NCBI RefSeq assembly: GCF_010015445.1
Contig: NC_053112.1
Coordinates: 37,952,165 to 38,016,164, forward strand
Direction of reading: 5' to 3'
DNA from: Perca fluviatilis
Taxonomy: Eukaryota; Chordata; Actinopteri; Perciformes; Percidae
Length of the DNA: 64,000 nt
Positions 23,601-33,124 of the stretch are shown here, piece by piece. The notes below the pieces were generated by a model. That model worked only from the letters and a program-made list of their open reading frames with translations, made no database searches and was not told where the DNA came from. A program made the position numbers and the translations under genes. The first letter of the stretch is position 1. Each line of letters opens with the position of its first letter.

Positions 23601-26140
23601 GGCAGGACAAAGGCCAGGTAAATAAAATATACACACACAGAGTACATCAGTTTTCATTGTGGTTGTATCACTTTTCTACTAAAACGTATGCAATCAGAGT
23701 CATTTGTAAAATGCTAGAGCAGATACATTGTTAAGTGGGAAACTTAATGGATGAAGATCCCTTAAAGTATCGTGAAGCCAACCATGTCCAATTTTGTTGC
23801 AGATATTAGCACTGGAATTTTGGGTGAGTTGGTTCGTGGTGCGATTGGTGGAATAAGAAATCAAAACAATAGTGCTACGCTTGAACAGGTTTCATGCTTC
23901 TCGTGGTCAGCAGAGTCGCAGCGGTGCGGACAGCGCGGTCCAAGCAGTCGGAGCGGCCAGTCATTGCAACGCCAGTCAGACCCTCCCCTCGCATTGCCAG
24001 ACCTTCCTCCACGGCGCTGCGGAGGAGGGTCTGGCTAGTCCACACAACATTCCTGGATAGGAGAAAAAAAACGTGCTCGGGTTTATTGGCTTTTTTTTTT
24101 TATAACCAATCGCAATCTTCTTTGGCGGCGCTAAGCGCCAGACAGAGCAACGGTGCTTCTGCAAAATAGCCTCGGGAAGGAACTTGTTTCCCGAAATGGC
24201 TGGAGTTTAGAATGCCAGCACAAAGAAAGAGGAAGGTGAGGGACATCCGGCGGAACCTCTGGCGGAAACCGGAACTATCCTGTAGATGAAACGTCTTCGA
24301 TATAGACTAGTGAGACCCAGTCCGTGATGTCACCAAATCTTGGAGGCGCACGGCTCGGCGCCTCAGACCCTCGGCACACAGTCGCCCAGGTCGCAGTTGC
24401 GTAATATCGCCATCAACACCGCTCTGACCACGAGAAGCGTGGAACACGTTTTACTCTACTCCAGTATAATATTCCTCAAATTTGTGGATGCGGTATTGGG
24501 GTAACTGTCTGAAACCATGTTGATTAACAGACTATTTTAATGACTTCTTTAAATCTCTTTTTGTATCTTTCAAGTGCAATGCAACACTGTGTGTTGACAA
24601 TTATTATACTGTAGGTGGAATATCTTTTCCCATCTTGGTTCATTTGTATAACCCAGTCACTTTTTTCCCCTTTTTCTATTGTTGTAAACTCTTGAGCTGC
24701 TGTAATGTGTGAATTTCCCCGGTGTGGGATCAGTAAAGTTTGATCTTATCTAATGACACTATCTGGCATGTTCTCAGGAGCTTATCGGGGCTTTACGCCT
24801 TTCAACCCTTCCCAGGAAACTGGTATGTTCATCTCTCAAACACATATGTGAATGACAAGCATTTTATAACGCATGCCAATTGATTTGGTTCAAGAATAAC
24901 ATGCCTTTTTCTTTTGCCTTTTCCTGTCTCTCAGAGCTGATGTGGACAGATCAAGGGTTTCAACCCAAAGCAGGCCCAAAGAAGAAACCTCAAAGTAAGG
25001 AAATGTCTGTTTATTAGACAACATCTAGCTGAAACTAATGCATTCTAAAACAACACATCATACCCTCATGAAGGTTCTATTGTCCAGTTTGATGTTGTGT
25101 TGGTTCAACTTAATGCTCATTTTAGAGCCTGTAGTTTTCGATGCTATTGATCTCTTAACTCTGGAATCCTAACTTCATCCCAGGTGGTATTAAAAAGGAT
25201 TGCATTTAACTTAGAGAATCCTAGGGGTACCCTGATTACCACAGAGCATAGGAAATCTGTGCCTGTAATTATGAGCACACATGTCGTTTTATGTTAATCA
25301 TGTGACGTCAAATGGATCATTTGTTAGATAACTTTGTTATTAGTATTGCATGGAGCTAACTGACTGAGTGCTGCTTATTTGCCAAATAGATGTAGAAGTT
25401 ATGCTATCTGTGTTAGAAGTTACTTAAGCATTATGCTGCCAAACTAAACAAACTAAACCAAACTAAACACCAACGTTCAGGGAGAGTGGAATAACCCTGA
25501 CCAAACCCGCAAGTTATCATATTCAACCAGTGAGAATGCGGCGGGGAGAGGAGGCGGGGCTATGCCGTCTCTGCAATAGAGTGTGTGTCAGCTCGCTGTC
25601 GGAGGGAAGAGAGAGCAGAAAGCTCAGCGGCTACCAGTGCATCAATACTGCAGAAAATGAGTATTAAAACCATTTAAAAATTAAAAAGTGATCACTACTG
25701 ATGGCAGATAGAGGCCAAGAATTGGTTGCCAATTTCTCAAAATGACTGTCGAGCCCTGGATGTGTGTGTTTATTTTTATTTTTTTACTCCAACCCATTTA
25801 TATTAATGAGGGAAGACTCTTGTGTAACGTGTCACTGCCTCTACCTGATCATTGTTTTAATTCATGTCACATAACACTTAGCTCTTCAGATATTTCACTG
25901 CAGTTACATAACAAAACAATTTGTTTTTATTTTTTTTATCTTTAGAACAAAAACCTCCCCAAGCCAAAGAGGACAACATGGGAAAAAAGGATCAAGCCTG
26001 TTCAATGGAGAACCTGTTGGAGTTCGGTGGGAGCGACGAACCCAGAGGCTGTATCCTGTATCCAAAACCAGAAAACCAAGGTAGATTTCTCTCTTTTTTT
26101 TCTCCCCCCTCTCTCCCTCCCTCCCTCTCTCAACTTTTTT

Positions 26141-26206
<66 letters not shown>

Positions 26207-27192
26207 CCCCCCACAATTTTTTTTTTTTTTTTTTTCTGTTCCTTTCTTCCTCGTCAAACCCTGGCTCCTAAATTACCCACAATCCAGCACTAACTAACAC
26301 TGTCTCAAGTGACATCACTTACGGCAATTTATTAGACTGTGTGCAGCTCCCTCTGGAGCCACAAAAGGCTTTATACAACTTTTTCTCATATGCAGGAGAG
26401 TACTCCAGCACCCCTAAACTGACTTTAACGTTTTCCCTTTTTAAAGCTTGTATTTGTTATCCCGGAGCCGAACAAATAACAAAGGTCTTTTTCGTCTTCT
26501 GTTGTAGAAACGTCGGACATTCCCCCAAACATAACATCTGCTGAGAAAAGAACTGAGCTTCTGAAATGTAAGTGCATGAGCGCAGCAGGCATCTGCCCCT
26601 CATAAAGTAGTACAGTAGCAACCACGGCCTTTATTTATTTTTTTTCTGTCCCCCACCAGATGGCACGATACTCACTTTGGATCCAAAGACGGCCCACAAA
26701 CGCATCGCACTGAGCGAGGGCTTCACTAAGGCCTCTGTGTCAGACGAGCACGCAAACTACCCCGACTGCCCCGAACGCTTCGCCGTCTGCTCCCAGGTGC
26801 TCGCCTCCAAGGGCTTCTCTAGAGGCCGCCACTACTGGGAAGTCCGGCTGAGCAGCAGCAACTTCATTGGCGTAGGCTTGGCCTACAGCAGCATTGACCG
26901 CAAAGGTCCCACCAGTCGACTGGGCCGCAACGCCCACTCCTGGTGCGTGGAGTGGTTTAACGTCAAGCTGTCGGCTTGGTACAACAGCGGTGAGACCGTG
27001 CTGGTCAATCCCAATCCAAAGCGCATAGGTGTGCTGTTGGATTGTGACGAGGGCACTGCTACGTTCTATAACGTGGCCGACAGGGCATACCCCTTCCACT
27101 CCTTTGTGTTCCCCTTTGCTGAAGCGGTGTATCCGGCTTTCTGGATTTTCTCAAGTGGCTCGTCCATTTCTTTGTGCAAGCTGCAGGCATGA
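16687..27192 (+). CDS. trim25: TRIM25-like E3 ubiquitin/ISG15 ligase, copy A (full length)
   Basis: Thirteen phase-consistent coding exons: 16687-17295, 17643-17738, 17976-18209, 19425-19593, 19690-19716, 23113-23178, 23432-23617, 23803-23823, 24778-24822, 24935-24994, 25946-26080, 26508-26567, 26660-27192. They total 2241 nt, 746 aa. Exon 1 encodes a C3HC4 RING (C20, C23, C35, H37, C40, C43, C54, C57) and two B-box motifs. Exons 2-3 are coiled-coil-like; exons 4-11 form a Pro/Lys-rich linker. The last two exons encode PRY-SPRY (LTLDPKTAHKRIALSEG, GRHYWEVRL, GVLLDCDEGTATFYN). TRIM25 ubiquitinates partners such as RIG-I in cytosolic antiviral signalling. Orthology is supported by convergent dgke downstream. 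The protein is longer than human TRIM25 (630 aa) because of the linker exons. TGA is at 27190-27192. The ATG at 16687 is the first in frame with the RING. Confidence 0.85.
17299..17605. repeat. (GT)n microsatellites in trim25 copy A intron 1
   Basis: Two GT tracts, about 17299-17348 and 17534-17605. The first begins six bases after the exon 1 donor. Confidence 0.95.
18770..19081. mobile_element. Non-autonomous hAT element in trim25 copy A intron 3
   Basis: The ends are TAGGGCTG and CAGCCTTA, with an exact 8-bp target duplication ATATTTAA at 18762-18769 and 19082-19089. The length is 312 bp. A relative sharing the internal TTTTTTAAGTTCA and AAAAGTCAAT blocks ends near 44546. Confidence 0.85.
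19769..20505. mobile_element. hAT element with transposase remnant in trim25 copy A intron 5
   Basis: The terminal repeats (TAGTGATGCACCGAA, and TAGGGATGCACCGAA inward from the right) are flanked by the exact 8-bp duplication GTTGACTT at 19761-19768 and 20506-20513. Copy B keeps the empty site with a single GTTGACTT at 40311-40318. The left interior has many ACCGAAA repeats. A transposase fragment lies in antisense. Confidence 0.95.
20137..20385 (-). pseudogene. hAT transposase fragment
   Basis: The minus-strand frame contains LLFITTVLDPRYKDHYLD, the conserved LDPRyK segment of hAT transposases (zinc-finger BED type), preceded by FSEICSDP. Only about 80 codons remain; the dimerisation domain and catalytic residues are absent. 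Confidence 0.8.
20550..20745 (+). mobile_element. tRNA-derived SINE, 3'-truncated
   Basis: A box A-like TGGCTCGGGAGG (about 20566) and a box B-like GGTTTGATTCC (about 20611) have tRNA-gene spacing. They are followed by CTTGAGCAAGACAC and GTGTGTGAAT, common in fish SINEs with L2-like tails. It stops near GGGATGAG. An L2-type tail with similar sequence occurs at about 23050-23095, so the two could be halves of one interrupted copy. Confidence 0.6.
21447..22434. mobile_element. PIF/Harbinger-like non-autonomous element
   Basis: The left end CTGGGATCTCATTTATAAA and the right end (inward CTGGGGTCTCATTTATAAAA) are inverted repeats of the type seen in fish Harbinger MITEs. Near the left end CGTACGC motifs are repeated. 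No transposase was recognised. It lies in trim25 copy A intron 5. Confidence 0.65.
23880..24460. mobile_element. Composite palindromic repeat in trim25 copy A intron 8
   Basis: The outer arms TTCTCGTGGTCAG (about 23898) and CTGACCACGAGAA (about 24423) are inverted. The centre (23986-24180) carries the GCCAGACCTTCCTCCAC...GTCTGGCTAGTCCACAC hairpin family, also present at 38734-38931 and, in reverse, around 55090-56065. Confidence 0.6.
26138..26235. repeat. Long poly-T tract in trim25 copy A intron 11
   Basis: About 70 T residues, then CCCCCCACAA and 20 more T. It may be a retroposon tail in reverse. Its exact length is unreliable. Confidence 0.9.
26508..27192 (+). CDS. trim25: trim25 copy A PRY-SPRY exons (12 and 13)
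   Basis: Exon 12 (26508-26567) ends with ITSAEKRTELLK. Exon 13 (26660-27192) carries the rest of PRY and all of SPRY, including GRHYWEV, WCVEW and the C-terminal AVYPAFWIFSSGSSISLCKL. This domain recognises substrates such as RIG-I CARDs in TRIM25. No counterpart was found downstream of copy B. Confidence 0.9.
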
Positions 27193-28678
27193 GGAGCATA
27201 TGCAATTTAATGGCATATGCAGGCAGGCAAACGCATGTATACAGTCAATCCTTTGTTCTAATCGCGATCATTAATGATGGAAAAGAATACTTTCCTAGTT
27301 GTACTAAGTGTTTATAACAGCACAAATGTCAACATATTGGATATACCCAAGATTATTTAAAAAAAAAAAAAATCACTTTCCATATCAACAGACAGTTATA
27401 CCTCCAGCTGAATGCTTATGGCATTTTGTGCTGTTGGAATGGTCAGGTGAACCAATGATTATGCCCACTATTAGTGCTTACTTAGTGTTAGTTCTGCTTT
27501 AAACCAAGAAAATGAAGGAATAGATGGTGGTGGTTGATCTGCCCAGCCTGAGAACATTAGTCCAAAGACAGCTTTAAGCATCACAACTGAAATGGATGTC
27601 AAGAGTTAATGGCATGTCATAGCTACTGTAAGTCCCTAGCTGTTGTCGTTAGCTATGCTAGCTGTGATTCACAGCCGCTGAATTAGTGGTTGTGTGACAA
27701 ACAAAAACAAGATGGCTTTACAACACAGGAAGAGCAATATTATTATTCTGTGTTTTCAAGCCTACAAACTGCATCCCAAGTGCTTGGGACGCACTTATGA
27801 GTTCCAAGCACTTCATAATAAGTATTTATTTAAAAACAAGATCAAATGGTTTTAAAGGCTATATTATATATCTTGTATGCAGTAGGAATAAAAACCTAAT
27901 GCTGATAGATGGCAAAAGATGAGCAGCATCGATGATCTGCTACTTTTTTTCCCTCAAACTTAACTGAAACGGATGCAAAACGTATACAGCAAGTAGTTAA
28001 CAATATAACTCAGTCCCTTTCAGCCAGTTGCCTTGATGGCCTGAAGCTGGGAGGAGTGGTAGCTGGGTTATCTTGTGTTGGTTTCAAGTTTCAGAGATTT
28101 GATCTACTTCCTCCTTTACTAGGACTATAACAACACACACAGAGCCCGCCGCTCACTTACCGTACAGCGCGTGTATACAAGTGTGTTTCCTGTATTGTGA
28201 ATGTGACTGGAAAAAAAAAGTGATTTAATTACATCACTCTCCAGCATATGTCAGTACAGTGTTTTCATATGACATCTGCATGTGAAAAATGTATTGTTTT
28301 GGAGTGCAGCTCTTAAGGTTATAGGGCTGGGCGCTATGGCAAAAGGTTAAGATATTTTCAAATCACATCATTATAAGGGTCGTTTCTGGTGACCTTAAAG
28401 ATTTCCTATATTCCCTAGATCTTTCCAGTTTTTGAAACCAAAACAACACTAAAAGATTGCCCAGTGATTGGCTAGAAATACAGTAGATAAGAGGGTTCCT
28501 GTGATGTGATTGGCTGTTCCGTGTGCATAAGCATTGTATACCCAATAGACAGAAAAACGTTCATCAAGATAAGAAAATAAATTGTCCGTACCACCCAGCC
28601 CTATATCTTTACTTCCTGAACTCTTTGACTGATTCATCGGAGAAAAATCTGATGAGATCTTTTTTTTTTTTTTTTTTT

Positions 28679-28718
<40 letters not shown>

Positions 28719-29230
28719 AAAGAGGGGTTTTTTGGGTAATTTTAAAGGGGGTTTTGTTTTTTGTTTTTTGTGCTCTTTTTTTTTTTTTTTTTTCTTTTTT
28801 TTTTTTTTTGGGGGGGGGGGGGGGGGAGAGGACCTTTGGGAAAAAAAAAAAGGGGGTTTTTTTTTTTTGCTGGGGTGCCCAAATGCAATGCTATAATGTC
28901 ACATCTATGGGAGGCACAATACACCAACAAGCCAACAGAGTGGCTTGGTTGGCTTTGTAAGGTGGTAGGAAGGTAGTTACATACATGTATAGTTTCACAG
29001 GGGTGAATTATTTGTTGTGTGATACAAAGTTTACCCCCGGCTTGTAAGATGAGTTTGCCAAAGTACACTGGCAACTCGATCATGCAGGTGCTGAAGGTGT
29101 GAAATTACATACCGTATGGGTGTCTGAGATCGGTCTACACAACATACGGTACATTAACAGTGAAGTGAAGTTAGCTGTTTGAGTATGGTTCTCTTTGTTC
29201 TTTTTGACAAAGGTACTGACCTCACTGCAT
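27193..29230. other. Downstream of trim25 copy A: 3' UTR and repeats
   Basis: No coding exon was recognised. It contains a probable 3' UTR, a hAT-like MITE at about 28319-28604 (TAGGGCTGGGC... and inverted ...CCCAGCCCTA ends), and the suspect homopolymer block described separately. A polyadenylation site cannot be chosen among several AATAAA-like words. Confidence 0.5.
28660..28872. other. Homopolymer jumble, probably poor consensus
   Basis: Alternating runs of T, A and G (T18, T30, A10, G18, A11, T14) with little else. This is not like a natural microsatellite and is typical of unresolved long homopolymer regions. Confidence 0.7.
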
Positions 29231-29234
29231 TTAA

Positions 29235-30325
29235 AGTGCTCATATTATGCTCATTTTCAGGTTCATACTTGTATTTAGAGGTTATATCAGAATAGGTTTA
29301 CATGGTTTCATTTTCAGAAAACACCATATATTTGTTGTACTGCACATTGCTGCAGCTCCTCTTTTCACCCTGTGTGTTGAGCTCTCTGTTTTATCTACAG
29401 AGTGAGACATCACACTTCTGTTCCATCTTTGTTGGGAGTCGAACGTGCGCAGTAGCTAGGTAAGGACTACTAGCCAGTCAGAAGCGGAGTATGAGGATGT
29501 GCCCTGACAGTAGCTAGGTAAGGACTACTAGCCAGTCAGAAGCAGAGTATGAGGGCGTGCCCTGACAATACCTAGGTAAGGACTACTAGCCAGTCAGAAG
29601 CAGAGTATGAGGGCGTGCCCTGACAGTACCTAGGTAAGGACTACTAGCCAGTCAGAAGCAGAGTATGAGGGCGTGCCACGCTAGCAGCTAGGCTAGCATT
29701 ATAACGTGTGTTACAAAGTGACCCACGTGTGTCTCTGAAGTAAAGGCTGGACTACAATAGAGCTGTTTGGAGCAGTTTGTTTTTGCAGTGTTTTCTGTTG
29801 GAGATGGTAAGTCCCTTTGGGAGGGACTTTGGGCTTTTTCACTTTGTAAACCTATAACATGCACAAAAAAAGATATGTAGGAGCCACATATTGTATGTTG
29901 TTTATGGTCTCATTTGGGTTATTGTTGATTGTTATGTTGTGCACTTATATTGTAGGTGGTGGGCATTTTCATCACGGTTGGAACACGTAACATATATAGC
30001 ATATTTCTTTGCTTCACCTGTTGGTTTTTTGGGCTTTGACAGAGAGGGGGTGAGCCTGGGAGCGAACACTTTCTGTCGACCGCCGCACTAACGCACTTAT
30101 TTCGACTCACAAAGTAACTTTACATTTGGTAACTGCAGTGCTAATTGTATTTTACGTGTGGAGGAATAAATAAATGCAATACAATCTTGAGTGCATCACA
30201 GTATGTTTATGCATCTCTGTGTTTAGTCCCTCGCGGCAGCACTTTGTTGGACTGCTTACAGCCACAACAAGATGTATAACACAATAAAGGAAAGGGAAAA
30301 AGCCAAAAAGCATAATATGAGAACT
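29235..30325. mobile_element. TTAA-flanked element with internal minisatellite
   Basis: TTAA lies at 29231-29234 and 30326-30329. The termini AGTGCTCATATTATGCT (left) and AGTTCTCATATTATGCT (right, inward) are inverted repeats. It contains a 58-bp tandem repeat (separate entry). Another end of the same family appears near 58150-58180. Confidence 0.8.
29451..29680 (+). repeat. 58-bp minisatellite, about 4 copies
   Basis: The unit starts AGCTAGGTAAGGACTACTAG and includes CCAGTCAGAAGC and GTGCCCTGACA. Units differ by a few substitutions. It is inside the 29235-30325 element. Confidence 0.9.
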
Positions 30326-30329
30326 TTAA

Positions 30330-32115
30330 GGCATTCAGAAATTACTGTTGTATGGAGTGACCTAACTGATATGCTGGTTAAGGTCCGTACATGATGACTA
30401 CCATGGGGAATTAACCAGTTAACTGTTGGATAGGTTTTAAAGATTTCTGTAAGGCATTTCAGGCCATGCACTTCAGATATATGGACCTTTTTTATTTTTA
30501 GGTAACACGCCAAAATATGAAGGTACCGAACATCGCTGCATGTAAAGTCTGAACCTTTATAGTGAAATCTGCTGTTTTTACTATATATCAACACAATGGA
30601 GAATTGTGGTTTGGGACCGATAACTTTGTGAAACTATTGAGAGCTTTTCCCATACCATAATAAGTGTTTGAGTACTAATATTGTATTGACACTGGTTTAC
30701 TCTTACTACCAAGTTTAAATAACATAACAGGTGTCTCAATGCAAAGCAGAATGAAGTTTGAGTTTGTCATGCAACATTTGACTCTTTTGCTTATGTTTTT
30801 GGCTAAAATATATCTAAGATCATCCGCAGTGGCTTTTTTTTTTTTTTTTTGCTGATCCTCAACTGAAATACTGTATATAGTTAATTAGTATCTTTGTATC
30901 TAATATTTTCAAGGGTCCCAGTGCATTGGATTTTATCCAAATTGTGTGCCGTCAAAAGTTGACTTTAAACTAACCGTTGTGTAATGCTTCATGCGTGGTG
31001 GTTGTTTTCAGTGTACACAACATGAATTCATTTATGTATTGTCTTGACTTTATACAGATTATTGCTCTATTGCATTTGGTTTAAAATCACAAATCAGTTT
31101 GTAACACAAATGAACCAATGATTGCCATTAATAAAATATGATTTTCTCTCTCTGACACACTTTGTTTTTCTTTTGAAGAAGCCACAAATGGTTTATGGAG
31201 CAGTCCAAGATTTTGGGAAATTCAAGCACAAGCACAGAGATGACATTGATATTAATCCTCTCATGTCAGGGTCCCTTACAAACTATATATATTACTCAAA
31301 ATGTCACTTCCTTTATTCTGTTGACCATTTTAGTTGTCCAAATAAATGCTTTTCCTGACTCATTCTTACCGCTTCACAAGTACAGGCATTACACGGTCAG
31401 CGACCGGTTGCCGTCAGCCTCATAAGCATGGTGGACTTTCTAAATAAAGGCTTTTAATTATTGCAATTATTGTGTATAGTCCTACATTTATTTAGGATGC
31501 ATTTTCTGTCTGTATACATATGTATAGGCTACTGCATATACAGTATATTCTTGGCAAATAAACATTGAAACTTATTTTTGGTTACAATTATATGATTGAT
31601 GAATCAAGTGATTTACTTTTCTATTCATTTTCACGTGTGTCTTTGGTTTGCAAATAATTGTATTACTTAACACCATTGGTATCAATAGTTGGGTCGCAGA
31701 TGTGGCTTAAAACGACACATCAGGACTTGAAATATATAGGCTAGTAAGTAACTCATTATTTTAGACTTTTAATGGATCTTACTGGTGTTTAATCCTTTGT
31801 TGTATTTTATTAAAATATAATTAATGGTATGTGACGCGCTTTGTAATTTGTTTTGAAAAGTGCTTTATAAATAACGGTATTATAGCCTATAATTTATAGG
31901 CTACGTATAGGCTATATTTTTCAAGAGAAAATTTCACAAATTTTCTGTTTATCTGTTTTCATTTGATGACAATGTTGCAATGTTACGCAGCTCTGTTTAG
32001 GCTACATTTTAATCTCGTAGATCTTTACTCATTGTATGTAGGCCTACACTTTTGTTTTTATTTAACACTTGCTTAATTTGGCGATGTAGCCTACACAAGA
32101 AGAGAGGGAGGGAGG

Positions 32116-32165
<50 letters not shown>

Positions 32166-32240
32166 TCATTTGCTTTTAGGAAGCGGTCTGAAGTCACGAG
32201 TTATTGGACGGAGATGCGCAGTATGTCTGAATTGAGGCAT
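30330..32240. other. Intergenic between trim25 copies
   Basis: No gene was recognised. It contains a poly-T run near 30835, an L2-type tail near 31840-31880 and a (GA)n microsatellite at about 32108-32162. Confidence 0.5.
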
Positions 32241-32320
32241 TATTAATGAACTACGCAACTTCTAGGCAAAACCCGCCCTTCAATAGCTTTCGCACGTAGT
32301 TTGCTGCACTAGAGCAAGGT
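32240..32320 (+). promoter_or_regulatory. Possible 5' non-coding exon of trim25 copy B
   Basis: A donor-like AGAGCAAG/GTACGC at about 32320 pairs with the acceptor CTCCCTGGCAG at about 32475, identical to that of copy A. The sequence upstream of 32455 is unrelated to copy A, so the copies have different promoters. Confidence 0.3.
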
Positions 32321-32494
32321 ACGCGGGGGAAGAAAAGAAAAAGTCTACTTGTAGTGTAGGCTATAGACAGACGTTGGTCTACCATAATGTGCTGTGGCTG
32401 AAACATGTATTGCTATTAGAAAAAATATCGTGAAAAAGCTCGAAGGACAAGTTAAGTTTCGTTTCTCCCTGGCAGCGTCACCTGACGCTTCATC

Positions 32495-33124
32495 ATGGCC
32501 GACATGGACGAGAGTCAGTTTTCTCTGATGAGTCTGGAGGATGAACTGACCTGCAGCATCTGTCTGAGTCCCTTTGACTGTCCGGTGACCATCCCCTGCG
32601 GACACAACTTCTGCCAGGAATGTCTCCTTGACACCTGGAAGGAGGACCCGTACAGCTGTCCTCAGTGCCGGACCCTCTTCGACACAAAACCGGAGCTGAA
32701 GAAAAACACGGTCCTCAGCACCGTTGTGGAGACTTTCAAGAGCGAGACCGGCCTGAAAGAAACGTCCGAGGAGAGTGATGAATCCGAGGAGGAGGAGGAG
32801 GAGGAGGAGGAGGAGGAAGAGGAGGAGGAGGATGTCATACGTTGTGATACATGTATGGAAGCAGAAGCGTCCCAGACCTGCCTCACCTGCATGGCCTCTT
32901 TCTGCGAGGAGCACCTGCGGCCTCACCGGGAAAACCCGAAGTTTAGCGTCCACCAACTGATCGAGCCTGTCGGCGACCTGTCGGAGCGCATCTGCCCGGA
33001 CCACCACAAGCTGATGGAGCTCTTCTGCAGCCAACATGGCCGGCCAATCTGCAGCCTCTGCCTCCAGCAGGTCCACAAAGGCTGCTCCTTCATTTCTCCA
33101 GAGGAGCAGAGGAACATGAAAGAG
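32495..33124 (+). CDS. trim25-like copy B exon 1: RING, poly-Glu, B-boxes
   Basis: This is 210 codons ending in phase 0 before GTAAAG(TG)n. Compared with copy A it lacks 12 bp after VVETF and has a GAG/GAA expansion (32786-32830). It differs at scattered sites in the RING. The B-box part is nearly unchanged. Confidence 0.88.
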
